64,000 bases of DNA from the NCBI GenBank assembly GCA_963920635.1, contig OY987305.1, forward strand, positions 7,045,153-7,109,152, in the 5' to 3' direction. A program made the translations under genes and the position numbers. Source of the DNA: Pseudeuparius sepicola. Taxonomy: Eukaryota; Arthropoda; Insecta; Coleoptera; Anthribidae. The notes below the pieces were generated by a model. That model was not told where the DNA came from. It searched no databases and was given only the letters and a program-made list of their open reading frames with translations. Of the stretch, positions 34,438 to 45,142 are shown piece by piece (the stretch's first letter is position 1; the number at the start of each line of letters is the position of its first letter).

Positions 34438-35365
34438 TGGAGGGTGTCTCGTAAAATCTTTATTTTTGGAGATAATCGCCTGATCTTTTTTGTTTGAAAG
34501 GCCTTCAAAAACCATATTCAAAATGCAAATCCAAGGTCTGCTATAATTTTTTTATACCGCCGATTTTCTCGAAAACCATTTAACAATTTTTTATTTAAAA
34601 TCTGACACTACAGCGTTCTTAATCAGTACGCTCAAAAAATATTACCAAATTTTAACAACAAATATACAGGTAGTTCCATTCTGCAGCGTGTTAAATTTGA
34701 GCAAAATAGGAATTTTAAAGGTAAGTATCTGGAAAGTCAAGTGTGCCATGGAATTCCCTTAAAACAGTTGAATGGTCAACAGGACCACTTCAAAGTCTTG
34801 GTGTGCAAATATCCAATACAAAATATACAGGGTGTCTTTCCCTGACACTATTATAAACGAACTAAGAATAATGAAACCTGGTGTGCCACAACAGGAAACG
34901 CATAGCAAATGTATAATCTTAGACAGTGATTTTGTTGAGAAACGTCCAATAATTTAAATGGTTGTTGTTGGTTGGCATTTTGTAAAAAAATAAATTACTT
35001 TTTTGTTTCTTAATGTTTTTTTTTTTATATTTTTAGAGCACTCTTGACCAGTATAAAGTTTCATAAAAATGAAGCAATTTCAGATGGCCCAGAAAAAAAT
35101 TTCCTGTATAGTGTTGTATAGAAGTTTTGCACGCCAACACTTTGAGTGGTCCTGTTGACCATTCAACTGTTTTGAGGGGATTCCATCACACACTCGACTC
35201 GCCAGATGCCTTTAAAATTCCTATTTTGTTCAACTTTGACACTGCAGAATGGAATATTTTTTGTTCAAATTTGGTATATGAGGTTTTTATGGTGTTCTAA
35301 TTAACACTGAGGTGTCAAATTGTAAATAAAAAAATCGCTAAATGGTTTTCGTGAAGATCGGAGGT
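34438..35365. mobile_element. decayed relative of the 24416-25641 palindrome
   Basis: It repeats the order of 24416-25641: GGGTGTCTCGTAAA-like start, CAGGTAGTTCCATTCTGCA, GAGCAAAATAGGAATTTTAA, GTGTGCCATGGAATT, AACAGGACCACT, a loop with the GVPQQETHSKCIILDSDF peptide (in the 34772-34957 frame), then the mirrored arm ending near 35360. Terminal inverted repeats and TA flanks are no longer clear. Confidence 0.7.
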
Positions 35366-36792
35366 ATAAAAAGTTAAGGCGATTTCCAAAATAATCATTT
35401 GTGCAGTAAGCAAGAATAGTACTGTTTTCTGTCAGAGAGGAGACAAAAGTGGTAACAAAGTTCTATTTTATTGCTGACAAAAATTCAGTAATTACGAATA
35501 ACAACACTGAACATCCTTTTGTGATATGGACGTAAAAATAAAAGTTACTGCTTATAGTGCCCTATAAATTATCATAGTCTTTCAAAGGGCTACATTAGGT
35601 CTATAATTTTTACAAACATTTTTTGGCCAGTGTAGTATGTGTTTGTTTGAAGGTGGGACAATAAAGATTATTTTTTAAGCGGCTAATAAAAAGGGTACTA
35701 TCTAAAATGCGACGCAGGCAATTTTTTTTAGAAGATTTAGTTGTTCACCTGTGGCTTAGGCAGGGCAAAAATTTGTCTATACTGAAATCAAATAATTCTG
35801 ACGCCTGATGTAAACAAAAGCACGTGGTGTGCCAGAACCACACTCGATTGTTTACGTCAAAATATTTCGGTCGGAAAATAAAATTATTGGCTTCATTAAA
35901 ATACTTCAAAATATCCATAAAATTATTTGTGGCAGTGTCTAAATAGCTTAGACGCATGTGAAAACAACAAGATAAAACCGCATAAATACACCTGCGATCG
36001 AGTACATCCCTGTTGTCAGGCGCGCGTGATATTTTGTGGCCAATCGCCTTATTTCGCGGAACGTCATCGAACACGTGCTTTTATTTACGCTAGGCGTCAG
36101 AGTTAGTTGATTCGAGTATAGGCATATTTTGTCGGATTTGAACTGGATAAAGCGAAGGTAGCCGCCACCGCTGTGTAACATCGGTCACTAATCAAAACAA
36201 ATCGTTGCGCGCGCACCCAAGGAAGGCGGCGTTGTCAGATTGAGCCCGGATCTCCCGAGATGTTCATGTGACAGAATTGCTGTTCGAAAAAAGAAAAAAT
36301 AAGGCCCGCTTGGTAAAATCGAAATGGCTGGTCTTCGCGTGTTGCCGTCGCCTTATAACATGAGTTTTCTTTGTGGCACTCTTGAATTCTCGCAGGTCTC
36401 CGCGGCACCGTGCGCCGGTGTGTATTGTGGATGTGGCAACATAACCAGCATACCTGCATCGATCCAACCGAATGCTCCAAGAAAATGAAATAGTTCGAAT
36501 TCCTGGATACATTATTGCGGATTACACGGCCTACTAGCTCACGATCAACTATGCTCTCCTGGGCCCAGTTAAAATTTCGGTAAATTAGGGCTAATGAAGT
36601 AAAATGCCTGGCGGCGCTCCCTACAGAAGGGCACGTGTTTGGCTTCCCTCTTAGATTATTTACCTGTTTACACCTAGTTATTTAACAATTATGCAGACGG
36701 AGATAGTTATGTACCTACGCCTGGTGTCCTCTTTCGATAACGCCCTAGCCCTGGAATATTATTCTACTCGCGAACAACAAAAATAGCTCATT
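35366..36792. other. no gene recognised, GC-richer right half
   Basis: 35980-36700 is comparatively GC-rich with several minus-strand frames of 77-109 codons (35745-36074, 35948-36181, 36235-36480, 36264-36512). They overlap one another and carry no recognisable motif. Conserved noncoding or old coding sequence cannot be excluded. Confidence 0.4.
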
Positions 36793-37400
36793 ACAAGCTT
36801 TTATTTAACTTGCCCTGTTGAAATTTTGCATACGCCAATACTCGATATTGTAATACTTTCAAAATGGCCGTCGCCACAAGATGGCGGATGGCGTATTTTT
36901 TTGTCAACCCCATTAATATGGGTATCAAATGAAAGGGCTTGAAGAGTAGAAAACGACAAAGTTAGTGACATCACACTAAATTCAATATGGCCGCCGCTCC
37001 AAGATGGCGGATTAATTTTCTTGCTTTCTGATGGCTGTTGCTGCTGCACTCAGGGTTGGCTCCCAGCGAGGGAACTCTTCAATAGTGAACAGGGTCTGAT
37101 ATTGGAGCCAGAAGGTGGTTACAGGAACTCGTTCATAAAACAATGCAATCCTATCGAGTTTGGGCTCATTTGTTTTGTCTAAAGGAACCCTGTAAGAAAA
37201 AAACTAAAAAGTTTAAATCAAAATCATGAATAAAAAATATTTTTGAAAACAAGCTTTTATTATTTAATTGCCCCAAAAAAGAATTTTGTTGCATTATAAA
37301 ATTGTATATGATATAAAAGCTTGTCGCGAGATTTTCGTGCGTAAATTTCTTTTATGGAAAAACACATTTTCTGCTTAGAATTATTAAAAAAAAATTCTTT
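36793..37400 (-). mobile_element. ACAAGCTTTTATTTAA-family element, inverted and 5'-truncated, with an extra internal segment
   Basis: It begins with ACAAGCTTTTATTTAA (the inverse of the family's 3' end), continues through AAAATGGCCGTCGCC, ATATGGGTATCAAATGAAAG and CTCCAAGATGGCGGATTA, and reaches the hairpin arm at about 37250. It breaks off inside the loop near 37400. 37030-37230 is absent from the other copies and could be an insertion or the ancestral internal sequence. Confidence 0.65.
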
Positions 37401-37766
37401 GCTATGTTCTTTGCTGAGGTGAAAGACTTATTATCGAACTTGTATCAGCAAAAATCTCTTCTAAACTTTTAATTAGTTAAACAAGGAAGTTTGTCGTGAA
37501 ACTTGTTAAAGTACACAATTTTTACCCGAGCGTTTTTAATTTGCCTAATTCCTTATATTAAAGAGATTACGAAATGAGATTTGTTTACAAAAATCTAAGG
37601 GCTAATTAATTACCAAAGTTTTAAATTTATATGCGGATCTGTACGATACAGTCGTCGAAATCCAGCGATTATTGAAAGCAAAACTTCACTTCATAATCAC
37701 GAGCGACCACAGAAAACCAAGGTTAGATTTGACAGATAGTCATTAACTAAAGTATTATTGCAACTG
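37401..37766. other. no gene recognised
   Basis: AT-rich sequence between a repeat and the tandem array. Nothing recognised. Confidence 0.4.
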
Positions 37767-39010
37767 TTACTGGTTATAAGATTATGCTTTTTCTGGACAT
37801 GTTTTTTATGTAGGTATGTAGGAACATACTAGTATATCTTCCTGATTACTACTCGTATTATAACAGTGGTTGCGATGTTACAGTTAAATGTTTGCGATGT
37901 ATTTGCATGCAGCACTGAAAACTTTTAATATTCGTTTGTAGTCACTAATCGTGACTAATATGTGAACGCATAGAACACAATATCTTTTTAATTGATAGGA
38001 GTTAGGAGTAGCAGGTGCCAATAGGATTGTTTCAATGCGGGTTTTATTCCTTTACTGGTTATAAGATTATACTTTTTCTGGACATGTTTTTTTTGTATGT
38101 AGGAACTTACTAGTATCTTCATGATTATTATTATGATTACTATTAACAGTGGTTACTATGTTACAGTAAAATGTTTGCGATGTATTTGCATTCAGCACTG
38201 AAAACTTTTAATCAATCGCCTAAAGTAGATTCGTGTGTAGTCACTAATCATGACTAATGTCAACGCGTAGAACACAATATATTTTTAAGTGATATTAAAC
38301 ATCGCCTAGGAGTTAGAAGTAGCGGGTGCCAATAGGAGTATTTCAATGCGAGTTTTATTCCTCTTAAGTAATTTGTTACTGGTTAGAAGATTATACTTTT
38401 TCTGGGCATGTTTTTTTTGTATGTAGGAACTTACTTGTATATCTTCATGATTACTATTATAACAGTGGTTGCGATGTTACAGTTAAATGTTTTCGATGTA
38501 ATTGCATGCAGCACTGAACACTTTTAATCAATCGCCTGAAGTAGATTCGTGTGTAGTCACTAATCATGACTAATGTGAACGCGTAGAACACAATATATTT
38601 TTAATTTATATTAAACATCGCCTAGGAGTTAGAAGTAGCGGGTGCCAATAGGAGTATTTCAATGCGAGTTTTATTCCTCTTAAGTAATTTGTTACTGGTT
38701 AGAAGATTATACTTTTTCTGGGCATGTACGTACATACAAAATGTAGGAACTTACTTGTATATCTTCATGATTACTATTATAACAGTGGTTGCGATGTTAC
38801 AGTTAAATGTTTGCGATGTAATTGCATGCAGCACTGAAACCTTTTAATCAATCGCCTGAAGTAGATTCGTGTGTAGTCACTAATCATGACTAATGTGAAC
38901 GCGTAGAACACAGTATATTTTTAATTGATATTAAACATCGCCTAGGAATTAGGAGTAGCAGGTGCCAGTAGGAGTGTTGCAGTGCGAGTTTTATTCCTTT
39001 TAAGTAATTG
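37767..39010 (+). repeat. tandem array of four ~285-324-bp units
   Basis: Units start with TTACTGGTTA or TTACTGGTTAG at 37767, 38052, 38376 and 38692. Each carries TTTTTCTGGACATG or GGGCATG, ACAGTGGTTGCGATGTTACA, GCAGCACTGAA, GTAGTCACTAAT, GTGACTAAT or ATGACTAAT, and AGGTGCCAATAGGA or variants. Units 2-4 are closest to each other. Unit 1 lacks a short block. A 61-codon frame within unit 4 is incidental. No terminal inverted repeat brackets the array. Confidence 0.9.
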
Positions 39011-40127
39011 CCTTTCGATCTGTGGTCTAAGTATATATACAGGAAGATCCAATATCCAGAGTTATAATAGGTCCAGGTTTTGCATTTCGCAATTCTATAC
39101 TATGCATCAGTAGAAAACAATACAGTACGCGATGAACACAGGAACGTACTACTGGTTCTTTAAAGTAAATAGACTATATACGTAAGGCTATGTTTATGAA
39201 AAACAAGTGAAAGACGCTGTTTAAGATATGAAGTTACAATTATTATTTGTTTGTTTTTAAATGTATTAGTTCCATGATTTTTGTGTAAGATAATGGATCT
39301 CCCCATGTATTTCTGCGTTGTGTCTCACTCCCTTCATCGTGGCTTCATCGGCGTATGTTTATTTCATGCCGTTTCATGTCAAATTATAGTAATTGTAATA
39401 GCTCGCAGGGCTCTCCAAAGGGAAGTATAAAAATTATCTGATTATTTTAATGGAAGCGTATGCTTGCATAAATTATCTTAAGTTATTCATAGACGTATAG
39501 GAAATGGTAATTTGGCCCAATACGTGTTAACTTACAGAATATCAGGCAAACTATATTTTTCTGTCACCCTGGAATCATAATTTTCCTTTATAGTACTTAC
39601 GTGTTCCGCTGGATGTCGGAAAATTGGAAAATTACAGGAAAACCGATACATTCCATATTATCGGGAAATTTTACGAGCACTTTTTGCTAAATTGTCCTAC
39701 GCAATTACGATACATCATGTAAATCTGCGATTTCAATGTACCGATTGCGGTGTCACCAACCAAAAATTAACATGTACGATTTTTTGACACGGCTTGTCGC
39801 AATGGAATTAAATTATTGGATTTATTTCAATGTACCATATTATGCGTCCGCATTGACGATATAATCTCTGCAGTTCCTCGATGTTTCCATTAAATATAAT
39901 TTTCGAAACTAATGCTAGCATATGGGGAGGGATTTGTTATATTTTCCGGAGTAATACCACAAGTGCTTAAAAATTATTTCACGAATTCAAAAACATAACT
40001 AACTAAAAAGCAGCAAATTGTTTCATTCATTTAATTTTTAATTGGGTTTTTCGCCACCAAACTGATTAAAAGACAAGTTGCCTGGAAAATTCATAAATTC
40101 TTAACAGTAAATAAACGAAACTTTGAA
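39011..40127. other. no gene recognised
   Basis: No exon, RNA gene or repeat partner was recognised. Confidence 0.4.
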
Positions 40128-40770
40128 CGTTTCACTCAAAAAGTAACTGCAACAAGTTTGTTTTCTGAGCTTTCGGAGACTCAAAGTGAAATGACAGATT
40201 AATAAATGTCAAGTTAAAATTTCATGACAACAAAAATATTAGCCTAGCCACCTGTCTGATATTGTACCCTGTGTTCTATCTAATTATCTATACTAACTTC
40301 TCTTCGAATAACTGGCGCAATAATATTTTACTGAATTCCACTGAACATTCAGCAACTGACACTGATTCTTTAATTTGTCTTGTAGACTTGTAGGCCATTT
40401 AATGTTAGTTTAAAAGAACATAAAAATTATATCAGGCAAAATCAAAATTTTAGTAACAATTACAGGATTTTGTGGGCTAGGTCCAAACCAATTCTCAAAG
40501 AAGTAGGTAGGAAATAGACGAAAAATTAAAGAATCAGCATTTATTCTAGTAAATACGGATAACTGTGTTGCTGAATGTTCAGTGGATTTCAGTAAAATAT
40601 TATAGAACACAGGGTATAATATAAGACACGTTTAACTCAAAAAATAACTTCAACAAATGTGTTTCCTGCGCTTTCGAGGAATAAATCTTCCTCCTTTCTC
40701 AAAGATCATGTCACGTCAAAGTGAAATGACAGATTAATAAATGTCAAGTAAAAATGTCCTGACAACAGTT
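40128..40770 (+). repeat. direct duplication flanking a small element
   Basis: 40128-40233 and 40629-40770 share CGTTTMACTCAAAAA, TGTTTTCTGAGCTTTCG-like and CAAAGTGAAATGACAGATTA, then ATAAATGTCAAGT, in direct orientation. The right copy has an extra ~35 bases. The element at 40267-40614 lies between them, so a tandem duplication was probably followed by insertion, or the duplication was produced with it. Confidence 0.65.
40267..40614. mobile_element. TA-flanked inverted-repeat element with CCCTGTGTTCTAT ends
   Basis: CCCTGTGTTCTAT and its inverse ATAGAACACAGGG are the ends, with TA on both sides (40265-40266, 40615-40616). Inner arms also pair (CACTGAACATTCAGCAAC against GTTGCTGAATGTTCAGTGG). 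348 bp, no coding capacity. Confidence 0.8.
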
Positions 40771-40779
40771 TTTGAGATA

Positions 40780-41144
40780 TGAAATATGGTTTCCATTTAA
40801 AAAAATATAACTTTGGTTCATATCTCAAAAACTATTAACGCCACCAAAAAACTAATTATTCCATTCGATTCTACGCCAAAAAATCTATAAAAATAGTTGA
40901 TTAAGTTTGTCGATATATATAAGTTGTCGCCAGGAGAGAGGTTTCCAAAAAATCGAAAATTTCAGTCCTGAGCCAATGCGCGGAAACTATAAAACTTATC
41001 TAAAATCTGATTGGTCCACCAAATTCCTCTCAAAAAAGTAGTAAAGTGACGTGAAAACCGCAACCCTCTAGCTTTAATATTTACCGAGATTTTTGAGAAA
41101 AACGAAAAACACCCAAAAACACCCAAAATGGGACACCCTGTACG
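40780..41144. repeat. fragment of a CAGGGTGTCCC-ended element
   Basis: The right edge GGGACACCCTGTA is the inverse of the TACAGGGTGTCCC ends common to TA-inserting elements. GAGATATGAAATATGG and CATATCTCAAAAAC inside form a partial inverted pair. The left end is not identifiable. Confidence 0.45.
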
Positions 41145-41146
41145 AG

Positions 41147-42021
41147 TGGAATATTTTTAGATATTGAACAAAGAATTTTATATTTACGTGAAATAAACTG
41201 AATTGGGATGCTGTTTAGATTGCTTTTGACTAAAATAAAATAAACAGGCGATGTGATGTGGAAGAATCGATTCTATGAGCCGCTGTGTTGCTAGTTAAAT
41301 ATGGTCCACATCATTTATCGATGCGCCTGTCTAAAATTTAATATATCTCCACCGTTTCCTGAAAAATCTCATCCTTAGTAGCTCTTTGAAATGCGGCTTT
41401 AATAGCCGTCCGTATGAAACGTTATAGAAATGATATTCCTATACATTACATAGTCATAAATCTTGAAAGTAAAAATGGAAAACTTTCGGCCGACGGATAA
41501 AAACTTAAACTGGAATTCTCGAGATTCTACCAAATGGGACATATGTACTGAAAAGTTATGCACGAAACAAGCCACTCGAAGCTCTATATAATGCAAGGCG
41601 CTTTACCTAAAAGTGCACCTCGTTTCCGGAATAACATGCCATTTGTCGCATGCAACCTAAAACGTTGTTCTGCCAAAAACCCATCGATATTAAGTGGTTT
41701 TTTTGCGCGGGCAGAAACCCTACAAACACGTCAGTTGTCAACTGATGAGAAATCTGTTTTCGGACGCATTCTATCGCATGAAATTTCCTTTACGAATATT
41801 GAAGCACGCATACCAGACAATCACGTAATTTTTGCATGCAGTGGCGCAGCCAAGCTACATAAAGTAGTCGCACCGAAAGACTGCGTCCGCGGGGAAGTGG
41901 AGGGGACGCGCGGGGTACGCTTTGTTGCTATTGGCTGGCCGTAATAACGCGCTTCCCTATTCGCAATTATTAGAACCACGCGACGTTGAGAGGAGGAGTG
42001 ATTATCCTCAGGCGTGCGCCT
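41147..42021. other. no gene recognised; one 128-codon open frame
   Basis: 41558-41944 (+) is open for 128 codons and GC-richer than its surroundings. It shows no recognisable domain, signal peptide or splice context, so it is not called as a gene. CAGTGGCGCAGCCAAG at 41844 resembles a hAT end but has no partner. Confidence 0.4.
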
Positions 42022-42186
42022 CGAAAAAAAGTTTTTACAAAAGTTTTAGATACTAATACAAAGTTTTTTGTGACGTTATTGGAACTTATACAGTGTGTTC
42101 TAGAGAGCCGTGGCAGACATAAAAAACCTTGTATATTTTTGGATTATTGAATTCCACGCATTTCTCCGATTCCAACGAAGTATATA

Positions 42187-43696
42187 CACTGTGTCCCGGA
42201 TAAGAATGAACAGCATGGGGATATTGCAAACGGTGAGAGATAGGGCAACGGTTAAGAAAAAGTTGCGCAATTTCGAGGTCAATAAAATGGCACAAACAGA
42301 TTTCTAATATCTTTTTTCGTTTTTGAGTTATTTTGAAAAAAGTAAAATTTTGCGTTTTCGATTTTATTTTTTTCTGAAGTTGCTATCACAGATAGAGAAA
42401 AAAGAAAAGCACTTTCTTATGGCACTTTTTAACGGGCTTTAAGATGGCGTTTTTAGATTTGTTCTACAACGTTTCGTTTTTTGAGAAACCATCTTCAACT
42501 TAATTTTTTTAAATACGGACCTGGATTTTTTTTTACAGATTTTGAAAGCACTTTTCATTGCAAATACCATGATGTATGACAATAAATATTTTTAAAATGT
42601 TTTGAGACAATTATACTGAAAATTCCTTTTTTCCATTATTTTTTTTCTAATGCGGCCCTGTATTTAATAATAAGAAGTCTAAATATTAATCAGTATTGTC
42701 AACAATTTAACTTACAACTTATCTTTCAATTGGAGAACAAAAAAAGGACGGCACATACGATAATAAAAAATAAATAAAAATCTTCCGCCTAGAAGGCTTT
42801 GAAACAACGAAACCAATCCCTTGTCATTTGTCATAACTCCCACTGTATCATTTAGTTAACAATTATTTATTTCATTACAAATGGAGGGTGCTTTTTCAAA
42901 TGACAAATTTAACATGTCAGCATGTTATATCTTGTGCCACAGAAATAGTGTAGAGGCCGAACGAATGTATTTTTGCAATTAATAAATGGCAAAAATTATT
43001 GATTACGTTGGCTTAAAGCTTTCTTCTCGCAATTAGGAAAAGCGAAGAATTTACTCCAAAACACAATGCGACACTGTTTGCTGTACAACAACAGAGGAAA
43101 ACACTTTACCAGACGCAGGGCCGTAAAATTTAAAAATATTAAGTTTTCGAAGTAAAAATAAACTGTAAGTTAAATTGTTGTCAATACTGATTAATATTTA
43201 GACTCCTTATTATTAAATACAGGGCCGCATTAGACAAAAATGAATGGAAAAAAGGAATTTTCAGTATAATTGTCTCAAAACCTTTTAAAAATATTTCGTG
43301 TCATACATCATGGTATTTGCAATGAAAAGTGCTTTCAAAATCTACAAAAAAAATCCAGGTCCGTATTTAAAAAAATAAAGTTGAAGATGGTTTCTCAAAA
43401 ACGAAACGTTGTAGAACAAATCTAAAAACGCCATCTTAAGGCCCGTTAAAAAGAGCCATAAGAAATTGTTTTTCTTTTTTCTCTATCTGTGATAACAACT
43501 TCAGAAAAAAATAAAATCGGAAACGCAAAATTTTACTTTTTTCAAAATAACTCAAAAACGAAAAAAGATATTAAAAATCTGTTTGTGCCATTTTATTGAC
43601 CTCAAAATTGCGCAACTTTTTCCCCATTTAACCGTTGCCCTATCTCTCACCGTTTGCAATATCCCCATGCTGTTCATTCTTATCCGGGACACAGTG
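42187..43696. mobile_element. 1.5-kb palindromic TA-flanked element with CACTGTGTCCCGG ends
   Basis: Arms of about 530-540 bp (42187-42720 and 43155-43696) mirror each other, with ends CACTGTGTCCCGGATAAGAA and the inverse. TA is duplicated (42185-42186, 43697-43698). The related copy at 52741-54176 reads straight through this position (CGAAGTATATAGTATGTTAT), so it gives the empty site. The loop of about 430 bases contains an N-terminal transposase relic. Open frames in the arms (42086-42307) are palindrome sequence. Confidence 0.88.
42881..42982 (+). pseudogene. N-terminal relic of a DUF4817-type transposase in the palindrome loop
   Basis: From the ATG at 42881 the frame reads MEGAFSNDKFNMSACYILCH then RNSVEAERMYFCN and stops. 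The FSND...(Y)...RNSVEAERMY pattern is the helix-turn-helix start of insect DUF4817-containing transposases, where a Phe-Ser-Asn opening is followed by an N(A/S)xxAxRxY helix. Everything downstream is missing. The relic lies in the single-copy centre of the palindrome. Confidence 0.6.
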
Positions 43697-43949
43697 TATA
43701 TTATATGTTCGCTCCAACCGTTCGTTCATAACTAAGCCTTTTTTGTGAGGGATTACTCCTTGGGTCATAGGTTAGGTTGCCATGGGAGACACATGCCAAA
43801 TTATAGTAATAATTATTGCAAATTTGCAAGTATATTCAGGCTATGGAAAACAAAATGGGCACATAATTAAGAAACTTCGTCAGATGTATTGTTTGAAATT
43901 TAATTTTTATTGGAAACGATAATATCATTTAGAAAAAGGATATACGTAT

Positions 43950-44144
43950 TACAAATGCTCCACATGGCCTCCATCTTGCGCAATGCATTTGTTGCTATTT
44001 GCTAACTAACTCTCTGTTTATTGAGTCAACGATAAAATTGCTGTGTTCAGTATTTAATATATGGATTTCTTCCCGAATTCGACCTTTCAGTATTTCTACA
44101 TTTCCCTGTATTTCATAATAAATTTTGTTTTTTAAATAACCCCA
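43950..44144 (-). pseudogene. C-terminal relic of a DUF4817-type transposase in the outer palindrome loop
   Basis: On the minus strand the frame reads WGYLKNKIYYEIQGNVEIL, KGRIREEIHILNTEH and SINRELVSK, then a stop, then MHCARWRPCGAFVI. WG(Y/F)LK..(V/I)Y, a (K/E)RIREE helix and a C...G.H/F tail are the typical end of this transposase family, just after the last catalytic residue. A frameshifted copy of the same piece lies in the loop at 53458-53657. Confidence 0.75.
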
Positions 44145-44194
44145 CAAAATATATATATATATTCGGGAAGAAATCCACATATAATCCAAATCCA

Positions 44195-44773
44195 AATATA
44201 AAAATTGCACAAGAGTAAAGTACCCTTATTTCAAAAAATTCAGCAAAAGGTTATTAAGAAAAGCTGTTTAGAGTTAAAAGCTATGCCTAAATATCAAAAC
44301 ATAGCCTCAAATATTTTTTCGTCAATTAATTTCCACAGTTTCTTAATAAACATTTAAAATAAAAATTTTGCACCTTAAATGAGAGTTTTTTAATATACAA
44401 ATTATCATTACTAATGTTTTACCTTGTTCAGAAGAATTTTTGGGAAATTTTAGAGTTTTGTTTAATATCGTTGCAACAAACATGAAGTTTGTGATTCCCT
44501 AAAAAATTAAAAATCTAAGTTAATTTTACAAATATGCTTGAATTTGAACAAGGTTATGCGAAATTGATATAATTTTGATTGATTTATAAAATTGTTTAGG
44601 GTGAATATTAAAATATTTTTTTTGGAAATTATTAATGTTTTTAGGAGGCCATGTTTTGGTATTTAGGCATAACTTTTGATTCTAGACAACTTTTCTCAAT
44701 AACGTTTTGCTGAATTTTCTGAAATAAGGGTACTTTGCTCTTGTACATTTTTTATATTTTTTGACCTACCCTG
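44195..44773. mobile_element. nested palindromic element, first copy
   Basis: CAAGAGTAAAGTACCCTTAT and TTCAGCAAAAGGTTATTAAG are mirrored near 44700-44750. The right end is ACCTACCCTG followed by TA. A second copy is at 48131-48618, and the flank 44774-44905 matches 48619-48755, so a larger block was shared. Confidence 0.7.
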
Positions 44774-45142
44774 TATGCTGTTTTACTTGCAACCATTCTT
44801 AGTGCGCCTAATATAATTATATCGAACATGCACCAACTTTCATAAATATTTGTATTTTCGTTGTGCAATTGTTGTGCATATGTTGCACACTTAAATGACC
44901 ACACTGTATAGTTCCTTGGAATCAGAAAAATTCCTAGAATTCAATAATCCAAAAATATCCAAGGTGTTCCATTTAAAAACATAAGTTATGTCTGACGTGG
45001 CTTTCTAGAACACTCTGTATAAGGTACAATAGCGTCACAAAAAACTTTGTATTGGTATCTAAAACTTTTGTAAGAAACTTTTTTCTAACCTCAAAAACTA
45101 ACAAGTTAAGGGGCGTGTCAATTTATAGTGAGCCACCCTGTA

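Larger units (their letters stand above)
42022..45140. mobile_element. palindromic Tc1/mariner-derived element, broken up by nested insertions
   Basis: Left-arm pieces (42022-42186, then 43697-43930) and right-arm pieces (about 44906-45140) are mirror images and match the cleaner copy at 52741-54176. Shared words include CAAAGTTTTTTGTGAC, GTGTGTTCTAGAGAGCCGTGG and TCCAACGAAGTATA. The right end reads GTGAGCCACCCTG followed by TA. Two further elements are nested, 42187-43696 and the 44195-44905 block. The loop holds a transposase C-terminal relic at 43950-44144. Confidence 0.7.

Noticed and set aside
35745..36512. Cluster of minus-strand frames of 77-109 codons
   Set aside because: They overlap in different frames and none shows a domain or splice context. 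Typical of GC-richer noncoding DNA.
38662..38847. 61-codon hydrophobic frame resembling a small membrane protein
   Set aside because: It is internal to unit 4 of a tandem array, and the other units do not keep the frame.
41844..41865. CAGTGGCGCAGCCA and similar words at 45357 and 51871, resembling hAT ends
   Set aside because: No inverted partner or 8-bp duplication could be found for any of them.
41558..41944. 128-codon open frame in GC-richer DNA
   Set aside because: No recognisable domain, signal peptide, splice sites or promoter. GC-rich sequence raises the chance of open frames. A homology search could change this.
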